Shown here in pieces: positions 20,896-31,611 of a DNA stretch of 64,000 bases; within the stretch, counting starts at the first letter, position 1; the number at the start of each line of letters is the position of its first letter. This DNA is from Cellulomonas sp. S1-8 (GTDB taxonomy: Bacteria > Actinomycetota > Actinomycetes > Actinomycetales > Cellulomonadaceae), in the NCBI RefSeq assembly GCF_026184235.1, contig NZ_CP110806.1, forward strand, positions 1,116,001 to 1,180,000. Direction: 5' to 3'. The position numbers were made by a program, and so were the translations under genes. The notes below the pieces were generated by a model, which did not search any database, had not been told where the DNA came from, and saw nothing but the letters and a program-made list of their open reading frames with translations.

Positions 20896-22974
20896 ATGCC
20901 GTCCGTACGCCCCGCACCGTCCACGGCGGGACCGGTGGTCGCCGTGATCGTCGCCCTCGCGCTCGTCGCCGTCGGCGCCCTCGTCGCCCCGTTCGCCGCG
21001 CCGGCGCGCGCCCTGTCGCCGATGGTCGTCCTGCAGACCGGGTTCGAGACCGACCTCGGCGGGTGGGGTCCGCGCGGCGCCGCCGTCACCACGACGGCGA
21101 CGACGACCGACGGTCCGCGCGGCAACCGCAGCCTGCTCGTGCAGGGGCGCGCGGACTGGTGGGACGGCGCCGCCGTCCCCGTGACCGACGTCTTCGAACC
21201 CGGGACGACGTACACGATCGGCCTGTCGCTCAAGCTCCCCGCGAGCGGTGCCGGATCGGCCGACCTGCGCGTGTCCGTGCAGCGGGACAACGACGGCGTC
21301 GCCTCGTACGACACCGTGACGACGGTGACCGGCGTGACCGGTGAGTGGCGGACCGTCCAGGCGTCCTACACGCCGGGCGAGTTCGACACCGCGACGCTGT
21401 ACGTCGAGTCCACGGAGTCCCTCACGGACTTCATGGTCGACGACGTGCTGGTCACGGGCATCCGGTACACCCCCGACCTGTCCGTGCCGTCGGTTGCCGA
21501 CGCCGTCGCCGACTCCTTCCCGTTCGGCATCGCCGTCGAGCCGCAGGACACCATCGGCGGGCGCGGCGAGCTGCTCGCGCACCACGCCGTGCAGATCACC
21601 CCCGGCAACCAGATGAAGCCGGACTCGATCCAGCCGAGCGAGGGCACCTTCACGTTCGACGCCGCCGACGGTCTCGTCGACTGGGCGATCGAGCACGACA
21701 TGCGCGTCTACGGGCACACGCTCCTGTGGCACCAGCAGACGCCCGCCTGGTTCTTCCAGCGGGCCGACGGGTCCGCGCTCACGACGTCCGCCACGGACCA
21801 GGCGCTGCTCCGCGAGCGGCTGCGCACCCACATCGAGGCGATCGCCGACCACTACCGCGACACCTACGGCGCGTACGGGACGCCCGGCAACCCGATCTTC
21901 GCGTTCGACGTGGTCAACGAGGTCATCGACGAGAGCCAGGCCGACGGCATGCGCCGCAGCGAGTGGCACCGGATCCTCGGCCCGTCGTACATCGCCGACG
22001 CGTTCCGGTACGCGCGCGCCGCCTTCGGCCCCGAGGTCCTGCTGTTCATCAACGACTACAACTCCGAGTACCCGGACAAGCGCGCGCCGTACCTGCGGCT
22101 CGTGCGGGAGCTGCTCGCGCAGGGCGTGCCCGTCGACGGCGTGGGCCACCAGCTGCACGTCGAGGTCGGGCGCTCGATCCCCATGATCGAGGACACGATC
22201 GAGGCCTTCGAGGCCCTCGACGTGACGCAGGCCGTCACCGAGCTCGACGTCTCGGCGTACCGCGACTCGAGCGAGTCGTGGGGCGCGCCGCCCGCCGCGC
22301 GGCTCCTGGAGCAGGGCTACTACTACCGCGACATGTTCGCGATGCTCGAGCGGCACGCGTCGTCGCTGACGTCCGTGACCGTCTGGGGCCTCGAGGACTC
22401 GCGCACGTGGCTGCGCTCCGGTGCCGCACCGCTGCTGTTCGACGGCACTCTGCAGGTCAAGCCCGCGTACTGGGGGATCGTCGACCCGTCGAGGATCGGG
22501 GTGACGCCGACCCCGACGCCGACGCCGACTCCCACCCCGACACCGACGCCGACGCCGACGCCCACCCCGACGCCGACTCCCACCCCGACGCCCACCCCGA
22601 CGCCGACGCCCACGCCGACGCCCACGCCGACGCCCACCCCCACGCCCACGCCCGGTGCGTCGTGCCGCGTCGCGTACTCCACGAACGACTGGAACACCGG
22701 CTTCACGGCGGGTGTCCGCGTGACCAACGTCGGCACCCGGCCGCTGACCGGCTGGACGCTCACGTTCACGTTCCCCGGCTCCCAGAAGGTGACCCAGGGC
22801 TGGTCGGCGACGTGGTCGCAGAGCGGTGCCACGGTCACGGCGGCCAACGCGGCGTGGAACGGTTCGCTCGCCCCGGGCGGCACCGTCGACATCGGCTTCA
22901 ACGGCTCGCACACCGGCAGCAACCCGCGCCCGACGTCGTTCTCCCTCAACGGCGCCACCTGCACGGCCGGCTGA
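20896..22974 (+). CDS. secreted GH10 endo-1,4-beta-xylanase with CBM22-like and CBM2 modules
   Basis: 692 aa. ATG 20896 has GAGGAG 6 nt upstream; the GTG 33 bp earlier does not. A signal peptide ends about residue 38 (APARA). A CBM22/CBM4-9-like domain (~45-190; GFETDLGGWGPRG) precedes the GH10 barrel (~205-530). The acid/base Glu is E342 (DVVNEV) and the nucleophile E449 (TELDVS); HTLLWHQQTPAWF and GVGHQLH are further GH10 signatures. A Pro-Thr linker of 25 Thr-Pro repeats (537-586) leads to a C-terminal CBM2 (~590-692) with a Cys near each end and the conserved W/N-rich pattern. The enzyme cleaves internal xylan linkages outside the cell, with the CBM2 binding cellulose or xylan. The acetylxylan esterase at 41639 would act on the same polymer. 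Confidence 0.97.
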   Translation: MPSVRPAPSTAGPVVAVIVALALVAVGALVAPFAAPARALSPMVVLQTGFETDLGGWGPRGAAVTTTATTTDGPRGNRSLLVQGRADWWDGAAVPVTDVFEPGTTYTIGLSLKLPASGAGSADLRVSVQRDNDGVASYDTVTTVTGVTGEWRTVQASYTPGEFDTATLYVESTESLTDFMVDDVLVTGIRYTPDLSVPSVADAVADSFPFGIAVEPQDTIGGRGELLAHHAVQITPGNQMKPDSIQPSEGTFTFDAADGLVDWAIEHDMRVYGHTLLWHQQTPAWFFQRADGSALTTSATDQALLRERLRTHIEAIADHYRDTYGAYGTPGNPIFAFDVVNEVIDESQADGMRRSEWHRILGPSYIADAFRYARAAFGPEVLLFINDYNSEYPDKRAPYLRLVRELLAQGVPVDGVGHQLHVEVGRSIPMIEDTIEAFEALDVTQAVTELDVSAYRDSSESWGAPPAARLLEQGYYYRDMFAMLERHASSLTSVTVWGLEDSRTWLRSGAAPLLFDGTLQVKPAYWGIVDPSRIGVTPTPTPTPTPTPTPTPTPTPTPTPTPTPTPTPTPTPTPTPTPTPTPTPTPGASCRVAYSTNDWNTGFTAGVRVTNVGTRPLTGWTLTFTFPGSQKVTQGWSATWSQSGATVTAANAAWNGSLAPGGTVDIGFNGSHTGSNPRPTSFSLNGATCTAG
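22502..22653 (+). repeat. CCGACG/CCCACG-type hexanucleotide repeat encoding the PT linker
   Basis: About 25 tandem ACN-CCN codon pairs encode the Thr-Pro linker of the xylanase. The repeat is imperfect at third positions (cg/cc/ct variants), so it is partly protected from slippage but remains a low-complexity tract. Confidence 0.9.
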
Positions 22975-23010
22975 CGGCCCGGCGTCCCACCCTCCGGGAC
23001 GCCGCCCCAT

Positions 23011-23065
23011 CGAGACCGGGCTGGGTCGTCGTCAGAGCCGCAGACGACGACCCAGCCCGGTCTCG
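23011..23065. terminator. 23-bp perfect hairpin between convergent genes
   Basis: The 23-nt arm 23011-23033 (starting CGAGACCGGGCTGGG) is perfectly complementary to 23043-23065, with a 9-nt loop. A second related hairpin follows: CGAGACCGGGCT (23113-23124) pairs with AGCCCGGTCTCG (23157-23168) across a 32-nt loop. Together they fill most of the 212-bp gap between the convergent xylanase and methyltransferase genes and probably terminate both. There are no T-runs. Confidence 0.7.
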
Positions 23066-23186
23066 CCGACGGCCCGGTCCGGCATGCGGACACCGCCGCC
23101 GTCCGAACACGTCGAGACCGGGCTGAGGTCGCTCATCCGTCGCGATGGGCCACATGAGCCCGGTCTCGCGACGGTTCGGCGGGGGG

Positions 23187-25485
<2,299 letters not shown>

Positions 25486-25496
25486 CCCGCCCCACT

Positions 25497-25537
25497 GACG
25501 ACGCCCGGTCCACCGCCACGGTGGGCCGGGCGTCGTC
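25497..25537 (+). terminator. eno terminator hairpin
   Basis: GACGACGCCCGG (25497-25508) pairs perfectly with CCGGGCGTCGTC (25526-25537). The stem continues inside with CCACC (25510-25514) to GGTGG (25520-25524) around a 5-nt GCCAC loop. It starts 12 nt after the eno stop and lacks a T-run, as is common for actinobacterial terminators. Confidence 0.85.
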
Positions 25538-25620
25538 GCGTCCACCCCACCCACCGACCGTCACCTGACTCCTCCCCGGGGCGCCGGGACGGGGACCCGT
25601 GTCCCGCTCGACGAGGAGGG

Positions 25621-25686
25621 CCCGCCGACCGGAACCTGGGTCCCGTCATGGGTGCCCCGACGGGGAGCGGTGTTCCGCTCGGCGGG
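25621..25686. repeat. palindromic intergenic element, family A copy 1
   Basis: The outer arms CCCGCCGACCGGAAC (25621-25635) and GTTCCGCTCGGCGGG (25672-25686) are complementary with one mismatch, enclosing a smaller palindromic core around CCCCGACGGGG. Related elements lie at 40037 and 42646. A partial relative just upstream (25581-25612) contains GTCCCGCTCGACG. It lies between the eno terminator and the DivIC-like gene. Confidence 0.6.
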
Positions 25687-25763
25687 TGGGGTGGGGACGG
25701 GGTTGCGGGGACACGGGTGGGCGGGTCCGGCCGATCCGGCGCGGGCGGGGCACAATCGACGCC

Positions 25764-26510
25764 ATGTCGTCCCCCCGTCGCCCTCCCACGCCCGGCTCCG
25801 GCCGACGCCCGGGGCGTGACGAGACGCCGTCGGGCGCGGTGCCGCGGGCCGGCCGGGCGCCGTCGGGCAAGCCGGGGGCGTCGTCCACGTCACCCCGCGG
25901 GGTCCGCGCTGCCGCACCGCGCTCCGGCTCGGTGCCGAAGGTCGGCGCGCCGGCGTCCCGTCCGGGCGCGGGCCGCACGTCGGGACGCCCCGGGACGGGC
26001 CGCTCGGGCACCCCGCCGCGCGGTACCCCCGGCGCCGGGTCGCCGCGGCTGCCGGTGCCGCGCATGTTCACGGTCCGGGCGATGGTGTTCTCGCTGGTCG
26101 TGCTGGTCGCGTTCGTGCTGGTCTACCCGACGTTCAGCTCGTACCTGCAGACGCGCGCCGAGGTCGAGCAGCTGCGCGCGGAGCGGGAGGCGGCGCAGGC
26201 GGAGAACGCCGACCTCGAGGCGGACCTGCGGCGGTGGGACGACAGCGCGTACGTCATGGCGCAGGCGCGTGAGCGGCTGTCGTTCGTCATGCCGGGGGAG
26301 ACCGCGTTCCGCGTCGTCGACCCCGAGACCGTGCCCTCGACCCCCGGCGCGGACACCGGGCCCGTCCCGACGGCGACCGACGGGGTGACGCGTCCCTGGT
26401 ACGCGACCGTGTGGCAGTCGGTGCAGATCGCGGGGGAGCTCGACGTCGACGGCGAGGCTCCGGCGGCACCAGCGTCCACCCCGGACCCGGCGTCGACGCC
26501 CGCGGGCTGA
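25764..26510 (+). CDS. septum formation initiator (DivIC/FtsB-like)
   Basis: 248 aa. A long Pro/Gly/Arg-rich cytoplasmic N terminus (~1-95) leads to one transmembrane helix (MVFSLVVLVAFVLVYPTF), then an extracellular coiled coil (VEQLRAEREAAQAENADLEADLRRW) and a conserved ARERLSFVMPGE segment, the DivIC/FtsB signature. The tail is Pro/Ala/Thr-rich. These proteins join FtsL and FtsQ in the divisome. A CACAAT -10-like hexamer (25751-25756) ends 7 nt before the ATG with no ribosome site, so the mRNA is probably leaderless. The eno, DivIC, DUF501, ppx order supports the call. Confidence 0.9.
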   Translation: MSSPRRPPTPGSGRRPGRDETPSGAVPRAGRAPSGKPGASSTSPRGVRAAAPRSGSVPKVGAPASRPGAGRTSGRPGTGRSGTPPRGTPGAGSPRLPVPRMFTVRAMVFSLVVLVAFVLVYPTFSSYLQTRAEVEQLRAEREAAQAENADLEADLRRWDDSAYVMAQARERLSFVMPGETAFRVVDPETVPSTPGADTGPVPTATDGVTRPWYATVWQSVQIAGELDVDGEAPAAPASTPDPASTPAG

Positions 26511-26563
26511 CGGCCGGATGGGCGACAATGGGCGGTCCGCCCCGACCGACCGAACGGACCGAC

Positions 26564-27178
26564 GTGCCCGCACCTGACCCCACCACGCACCGCGACGTCC
26601 CCGGCCCGTCCGCGCGTGCCGGCGACGCGCCGGCCGACGGGCCCGGCGCCGGAGCCGACGGGCCCGCCGTCGCCATCGGGGCTCCCGTCACCGACCCGGT
26701 CGGCCCGCGGGACGTCGAGGTGCTCCGCGAGCAGCTCGGCCGCCCCCCGCGCGGCGTCGTCGGCGTCGCGGCACGGTGCGTGTGCGGGCGTCCGCTGGTG
26801 GTGCGCACCGCACCGCGGCTGGACGACGGCACGCCCTTCCCGACGACCTACTACCTGACGTCCCCGCAGGCGGTCGCCGCCGTGAGCGCGGTCGAGGCGT
26901 CGGGCGTCATGAAGGAGCTGACGGCCCGGCTGACGCAGGACGAGGAGCTCGCGGCGGGGCACCGGCGTGCGCACGAGGCGTACCTGGCGGACCGCGAGGC
27001 CCTCGGGCACGTGCCGGAGATCGCCGGCATCTCTGCCGGCGGCATGCCGCACCGTGTCAAGTGCCTGCACGTGCTGGTCGCGCACGCGCTGGCGGCAGGT
27101 CCCGGGGTCAACCCGGTGGGCGACGAGGTGCTCGCGACGGTCGCCGACCGGTGGCGCCCCGACCGCTGCACCTGCTGA
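26564..27178 (+). CDS. DUF501 domain protein
   Basis: 204 aa from GTG 26564; an in-frame ATG at 26528 would add 12 residues, and neither has a clear ribosome site. After a Pro/Gly-rich N terminus, the DUF501 domain (~50-200) has conserved VAARCVCGRPLVV, FPTTYYLT, GISAGGMPHRVKCLH and a terminal CTC. These Cys/His residues could bind metal, which is inference. The biochemical role of DUF501 is unknown, but it is regularly found between the DivIC-like and ppx genes in actinobacteria, as here. Confidence 0.88.
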   Translation: MPAPDPTTHRDVPGPSARAGDAPADGPGAGADGPAVAIGAPVTDPVGPRDVEVLREQLGRPPRGVVGVAARCVCGRPLVVRTAPRLDDGTPFPTTYYLTSPQAVAAVSAVEASGVMKELTARLTQDEELAAGHRRAHEAYLADREALGHVPEIAGISAGGMPHRVKCLHVLVAHALAAGPGVNPVGDEVLATVADRWRPDRCTC

Positions 27179-27258
27179 CGGCGCGGCCCGCGGAGCCGGG
27201 ATCTGCCCGCTGTGAGCCGCTGGGCGCCGGTGTCGGTCGGCGGTGGCACGATGAGCCG

Positions 27259-28212
27259 GTGACACGCGTGGCAGCCATCGACTGCGGGACCAACTCCATC
27301 CGTCTGCTCGTCGCCGACGTCGACCCGGTCGCGGGCACGCTCGTCGACCTCGAGCGCACGAACGAGGTGGTGCGGCTGGGCCAGGGGGTCGACCGCACGG
27401 GCCTGCTCGCCCCGGAGGCGCTCGCGCGCACGCTCGACGTCGCCCGCCGGTACCACGAGGTGTGCGAGCGCCTCGGCGTCGAGCAGGTGCGCTTCGTCGC
27501 GACGTCGGCGACGCGGGACGCCCGCAACCGGGACGAGTTCGTCGCGGGTGTGCGGGCCGCGCTGGGCGTCGACCCCGAGGTCGTCGCGGGGGACGAGGAG
27601 GCGCGGCTGTCGTTCCGCGGGGCGACGGGCGTGCTCGCGAGCCGGTTCGACGGGCCGTTCCTCGTCGTCGACCTGGGGGGCGGGTCGACCGAGCTGGTGC
27701 TCGGGACGGGCGCGCCGGAGGCCGCGGTGTCGATGGACGTGGGCTCGGTGCGGCTGACCGAGCGCCACCTGCACGACGACCCGCCGACGGCCGCGCAGGT
27801 CGCGGCGGCGGACGCGGACGTGCAGGCGGCGCTCGACGCGGCGGCGGCGGTCGTCCCGCTCGGGCGGACCGTCACGCTCGTCGGCCTGGCCGGGTCGGTC
27901 ACGACGCTCACGGCGCACGCGCTGGGGCTGGAGCGGTACGACCGCGACCGCATCGACGGCGCGGTCCTGGCCGTCGACGACGTGCTCGCGGCGTGCGACG
28001 ACATGCTCGCCCGCACGGCGGAGCAGCGTGCCGCGATGCCGTACCTGCACCCGGGCCGGGTCGACGTCATCGGTGCGGGGGCGCTGGTGTGGCGTGACGT
28101 GGTGCGACGCGTGCGCGCCGAGGTCGCCGCCGCGGGCGGTGAGCTGACGTACGTCGTGACGTCGGAGCACGACATCCTCGACGGCATCGCCTGGAGCATC
28201 GCCGAGCGCTGA
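27259..28212 (+). CDS. Ppx/GppA-family exopolyphosphatase
   Basis: 317 aa, the short two-domain form without the C-terminal HD domain. ASKHA-fold motifs are present: AAIDCGTNSIRLLVADV (phosphate-1), FVATSATRDARN, DEEARLSF, DLGGGSTELVLG and GLAGSVTTLTA. The family hydrolyses terminal phosphates of polyphosphate or pppGpp; short actinobacterial forms are usually exopolyphosphatases. A CACGAT hexamer (27247-27252) ends 6 nt before the GTG and no ribosome site is visible, suggesting a leaderless transcript. A large hairpin follows at 28271-28338. Confidence 0.93.
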   Translation: MTRVAAIDCGTNSIRLLVADVDPVAGTLVDLERTNEVVRLGQGVDRTGLLAPEALARTLDVARRYHEVCERLGVEQVRFVATSATRDARNRDEFVAGVRAALGVDPEVVAGDEEARLSFRGATGVLASRFDGPFLVVDLGGGSTELVLGTGAPEAAVSMDVGSVRLTERHLHDDPPTAAQVAAADADVQAALDAAAAVVPLGRTVTLVGLAGSVTTLTAHALGLERYDRDRIDGAVLAVDDVLAACDDMLARTAEQRAAMPYLHPGRVDVIGAGALVWRDVVRRVRAEVAAAGGELTYVVTSEHDILDGIAWSIAER

Positions 28213-28270
28213 GGCGTCAGGGCGCCGACCGCCCGCGCGTCGGACAACCCCACCCCCACCCCTTGACGCC

Positions 28271-28338
28271 GAGCGCGGCAGTCGACGGCCGAGCGCGGTA
28301 CTCGTTTCCCCCGCGTTCGGCCGTTTCCTGCGGCGCTC
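28271..28338 (+). terminator. two-part hairpin after ppx
   Basis: The inner stem 28285-28298 pairs with 28311-28324 (14 bp, one G-T pair). The outer stem GAGCGCGGCAG (28271-28281) pairs with 28328-28338 with one mismatch. The sequence resembles the hairpin at 59195-59270: both use GCCGAG(C/T)GCGG arms and a TCGTT(T/C)CCCC loop. Confidence 0.7.
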
Positions 28339-28392
28339 GCGGGCGACCGCCCCGCGCGGTGGGGCCGGGACGCGCAGGCGGGGTGCGCCACC

Positions 28393-28398
28393 TAGGCT
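28393..28398 (+). promoter_or_regulatory. -10 hexamer that decides the next start
   Basis: TAGGCT at 28393-28398 places the likely transcript start near 28404-28406, just downstream of the GTG at 28402. That GTG is therefore unlikely to be used, and the GTG at 28432, with a weak GGAAG ahead of it, is favoured. Confidence 0.45.
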
Positions 28399-28431
28399 GG
28401 CGTGGCCCCGTCGTCGACACCGGAAGCACCC

Positions 28432-29883
28432 GTGACCGCTGACATCTGGGCCGACATCGGCCTCGTCCTGCTGTTCGTCCTGGTCGGCGGCGTGTTCGCC
28501 GGCACCGAGCTCGCGCTGGTCTCGCTGCGGGAGTCCCAGCTCGGGCAGATCGAGAAGCAGGGGGCCCGCGGTGCGCGGGTCGCCGCGGTCGCCCGCAACC
28601 CCAACCGGTTCCTCGCCGCCGTGCAGATCGGCGTCACCGTCGCGGGGTTCTTCTCGGCCGCGTTCGGCGCGTCGACGCTCGCCGCCTCCCTCGCGCCCGT
28701 CTTCGAGGGCTGGGGCCTGGCGCCGGGGACCGCCGACGGTGTCGCGCTCGTCGTGCTCACCCTGGTGATCGCCTACCTGTCGCTCGTGCTGGGCGAGCTG
28801 GTGCCCAAGCGGATCGCGATGCAGCAGGCCGCGCGCGTCTCCCTGTGGGTCGGGCCCCCGCTCGACCGGTTCGCGGCGCTGATGACACCGGTCGTCTGGC
28901 TGCTGTCGCACTCGACCAACGTCGTCGTGCGCCTGCTGGGCTTCGACCCGGCCGCGTCGAGCGACCAGATCAGCGACGAGGAGCTGCGGGACCTGGTCCG
29001 CACGCACCCGGACCTGCCGGAGGACGAGCGTCGGCTCATCGACGACGTGTTCGACGCGGGCGACCGGTCGCTCGTCGAGGTCATGCGACCCCGCGCCGAC
29101 GTGACGTTCCTCGCCGCCGACGCCCCCATCGCGCAGGCCTCGCGGGTCGTCGGCTCGCTGCCGTACTCCCGCTACCCGGTGACGGGGGAGGACTTCGACG
29201 ACATCGTGGGGTTCGTGCACGTCCGCGACCTGCTGGCGCCGGTGGCACGCGCGGTGCAGGAGGCGGACGAGGACCCGGACACCCGGGGCCGCGGCGGCAT
29301 CGTGGAGGCGATCGTCGAGGTCGCGGCGACGACGGTCGGCGACGTGACCCGTCCGATCGTCTCCCTGCCCGGCACCAACGCCGTGCTGCCGACGCTGTCG
29401 ACCATGCGGCGCACGGGCGCGCACATCGCGGTCGTCGTCGACGAGTACGGCGGCACCGACGGCATCGTCACGCTCGAGGACCTGCTCGAGGAGCTCGTCG
29501 GCGACATCGTCGACGAGTACGACCACGTCCCGGTGCGCGTCGCCGGGGACGAGGACGTCGACGCGGGACTCACGATCGAGGACTTCGCGGACCGCACGGG
29601 CGTGGTCCTGCCGGAAGGGCCGTACGAGACCGTCGCCGGGTACGTGCTCGCGCAGCTCGGACGCATCCCCGAGCCGGGCGAGGTCGTCGAGGTCGCGCCG
29701 TTCCGCGGGGACGACGATCCGGGCGACGGGCCCCGCACGCGGCTGCGGGTGCGCGAGGTCGACCGGCGACGCATCACGTGCGTGCGCGTCGAGCGCACCC
29801 CCGACGTCGCGCCGGGCTCCGCCCCCGACGTCGTTCCCGACGCGGGCGCCGCCCTCGCTCCCGAGGTGCGCCGGGAGCCCTGA
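28432..29883 (+). CDS. CNNM/HlyC-CorC family membrane protein (DUF21-CBS)
   Basis: 483 aa from GTG 28432. The N-terminal DUF21/CNNM transmembrane domain (~1-195) has GGVFAGTELALVSLRES and LVLGELVPKRIAMQ. It is followed by a tandem CBS pair (~205-350; VMRPRADVTFL, VVVDEYGGTDGIVTLEDLLEELVGDIVDEYD) and a C-terminal CorC_HlyC domain (GYVLAQLGRIPEPGEVVE). Family members are implicated in Mg2+ or Co2+ efflux or homeostasis; the old hemolysin label is not evidence of toxicity. All domains look complete. The acidic Pro/Ala-rich tail is not conserved in the family. Confidence 0.92.
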   Translation: MTADIWADIGLVLLFVLVGGVFAGTELALVSLRESQLGQIEKQGARGARVAAVARNPNRFLAAVQIGVTVAGFFSAAFGASTLAASLAPVFEGWGLAPGTADGVALVVLTLVIAYLSLVLGELVPKRIAMQQAARVSLWVGPPLDRFAALMTPVVWLLSHSTNVVVRLLGFDPAASSDQISDEELRDLVRTHPDLPEDERRLIDDVFDAGDRSLVEVMRPRADVTFLAADAPIAQASRVVGSLPYSRYPVTGEDFDDIVGFVHVRDLLAPVARAVQEADEDPDTRGRGGIVEAIVEVAATTVGDVTRPIVSLPGTNAVLPTLSTMRRTGAHIAVVVDEYGGTDGIVTLEDLLEELVGDIVDEYDHVPVRVAGDEDVDAGLTIEDFADRTGVVLPEGPYETVAGYVLAQLGRIPEPGEVVEVAPFRGDDDPGDGPRTRLRVREVDRRRITCVRVERTPDVAPGSAPDVVPDAGAALAPEVRREP

Positions 29884-29976
29884 GCCGCGACCTCACAGCG
29901 CCCGGCCGCCCGGTGTGCGCGGTATCACCGGGCGCGAGGGGGGCGTGGGAGCGGGTGCACGTCTACCGTAGGAGGC

Positions 29977-31500
29977 ATGCCTCCGTCGTCCTCCGCCGCC
30001 GTCGACGCGGCCCGCCCGTCCGGCGAGCTCATGCCGGCACCGGCCGGCAAGCCCCGCAAGGTGCCCCGCGTCGTCGTCCTCGGCGGCGGCACGGTCGGTC
30101 TGTACTCGGCGCGGCGGCTGCGCCGCCGGCTCGGCAGGCGCGACGCCGCGATCGTCGTCGTCGACCCGCGCCCTTACATGACGTACGCGCCGTTCCTGCC
30201 CGAGGCGGCGGCCGGGTCGATCGACCCGCGCAACGTCGTCGCCCCGCACCGTCGCGCGCTCAAGGGCGTCGACGTGCTGCAGGGGCACGTCACGCAGATC
30301 GAGCACGCGCACCGCCGGGTGCAGATCACGCCGATCGAGGGCGACGCGTACTGGGTGACGTACGACCACCTCGTCGTCGGCCTCGGCTCCGTCGCGCGCA
30401 CGCTGCCCATCCCCGGCCTGGCCGAGTACGGCATCGGCTTCAAGAACGTCGAGGAGGCCATCGCGCTGCGCAACCACGTGCTGGGCCGCATCGACGTCGC
30501 GGCGTCCACGTGGGACCCAGAGCTGCGCCGCAAGATGCTGACGTTCGTGTTCGTCGGCGGCGGGTTCGCCGGGGTCGAGGCGCTCGGCGAGGTCGAGGAC
30601 ATGGCCCGCTACGCCGTGCGGCACTACAAGCAGATCGAGCCCGAGGAGATGCGCTTCGTGCTCGTCGAGGGCAGCCCGCGGATCCTCCCCGAGGTCAGCG
30701 AGGAGCTGGGCGGCTACACCCTGGAGCAGCTGCGCAAGCGCGACATCGAGATCTTCCTGTCGACGTTCCTCAACTCGTGCGTCGACGGGCACATCGTGCT
30801 GTCCAGCGGGGTCGAGTTCGACGCCGAGACGGTCGTGTGGACCGCGGGCGTCAAGGCCAACCCGGTGCTGAAGGACTCCGACCTGCCGCTGGACAAGCTG
30901 GGCCGCGTCATCTGCAACGAGTACCTGCAGATCACCGGCGAGGACGGCACGGTCGTGGCCGACGCCTGGGCCGCGGGCGACTGCGCCGCCGTGCCCGACC
31001 TGTACAACCCGGGGGCGTTCTGCCCGCCGAACGCCCAGCACGCGCTGCGCGAGGGCAACCACATCGGCGACAACCTCGCGCTCGCGCTGCGCTCGGCGCC
31101 GCCCACGGTGTACAAGCACCGCAACGTCGGGGCGGTCGCGTCGCTCGGCATGTACAAGGGCGTGGCGCAGATGTTCGGGCGCATCAAGGTGCGCGGGTTC
31201 TTCGCGTGGGTGCTGCACCGGACGTACCACGTCTTCGCGATGCCGACGTTCAACCGCAAGCTGCGCATCGCCGCCGGCTGGACCGGCTCGCTGCTGCTGC
31301 GTCGCGAGGTCGTCGCACTCGGCTCGCTGCACGACCCGCGCGCGGAGTTCCGCGCCGCGTCCGTCCCGGCCAAGCCGAAGGTCGAGCAGACGTCGCAGGA
31401 CACGGCACCCACGGACGGCGCGACCACCGACCCCGCGCTGCCGCCGTACAAGGCCGAGAAGGACTCCCCGGCCGCGAAGGACGAGGCGAACACGCCTTGA
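29977..31500 (+). CDS. type II NADH dehydrogenase (NDH-2)
   Basis: 507 aa. Two Rossmann folds are visible: VVVLGGGTVGLYSARRL (G36-G41) for FAD and FVFVGGGFAGVEALGE (G194-G199) for NADH. AWAAGDCAAVP contacts FAD, and QHALREGNHIGDNLALAL is typical of NDH-2. The C-terminal segment (FFAWVLHRTYHVFAMPTFNRKLRIAAGWT) is a membrane-associating region. The enzyme passes electrons from NADH to menaquinone without pumping protons. The GGAGG is only 1 nt from the ATG, too close to work, but a TACCGT hexamer (29964-29969) ends 7 nt before it, so a leaderless mRNA is more likely. The Lys/Thr/Pro-rich tail is variable. Confidence 0.92.
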   Translation: MPPSSSAAVDAARPSGELMPAPAGKPRKVPRVVVLGGGTVGLYSARRLRRRLGRRDAAIVVVDPRPYMTYAPFLPEAAAGSIDPRNVVAPHRRALKGVDVLQGHVTQIEHAHRRVQITPIEGDAYWVTYDHLVVGLGSVARTLPIPGLAEYGIGFKNVEEAIALRNHVLGRIDVAASTWDPELRRKMLTFVFVGGGFAGVEALGEVEDMARYAVRHYKQIEPEEMRFVLVEGSPRILPEVSEELGGYTLEQLRKRDIEIFLSTFLNSCVDGHIVLSSGVEFDAETVVWTAGVKANPVLKDSDLPLDKLGRVICNEYLQITGEDGTVVADAWAAGDCAAVPDLYNPGAFCPPNAQHALREGNHIGDNLALALRSAPPTVYKHRNVGAVASLGMYKGVAQMFGRIKVRGFFAWVLHRTYHVFAMPTFNRKLRIAAGWTGSLLLRREVVALGSLHDPRAEFRAASVPAKPKVEQTSQDTAPTDGATTDPALPPYKAEKDSPAAKDEANTP

Positions 31501-31515
31501 CGTCACGGGCCGTCG

Positions 31516-31587
31516 GGGCTGGATCGCCCTCTCGCTGAGGTGGGGGCGGGTGCCCTCGCCACCTGGTGGTGAGGTCGGTCCAGCCCC
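31516..31587 (+). terminator. hairpin after NDH-2, related to the 54.6-kb repeats
   Basis: GGGGCTGGA (31516-31524) pairs with TCCAGCCCC (31579-31587), and inside it AGGTGG (31538-31543) pairs with CCACCT (31559-31564). The left arm continues as GGCTGGATCGCCCTCTC, close to the GGCTGGATTGCTCTCTC repeats near 54.6 kb. It separates NDH-2 from the tRNA. Confidence 0.6.
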
Positions 31588-31611
31588 CCGTCCTGGCAGG
31601 ATGACGGGCGC

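Noticed and set aside
22502..22653. Repeat tract in the xylanase considered as a CRISPR or satellite
   Set aside because: It is in frame, encodes a standard Pro-Thr linker and has no spacers.
28402..28431. Earlier GTG start for the CNNM-family gene
   Set aside because: It lies only 3 nt after the -10 hexamer TAGGCT, so the transcript probably begins at or after it.
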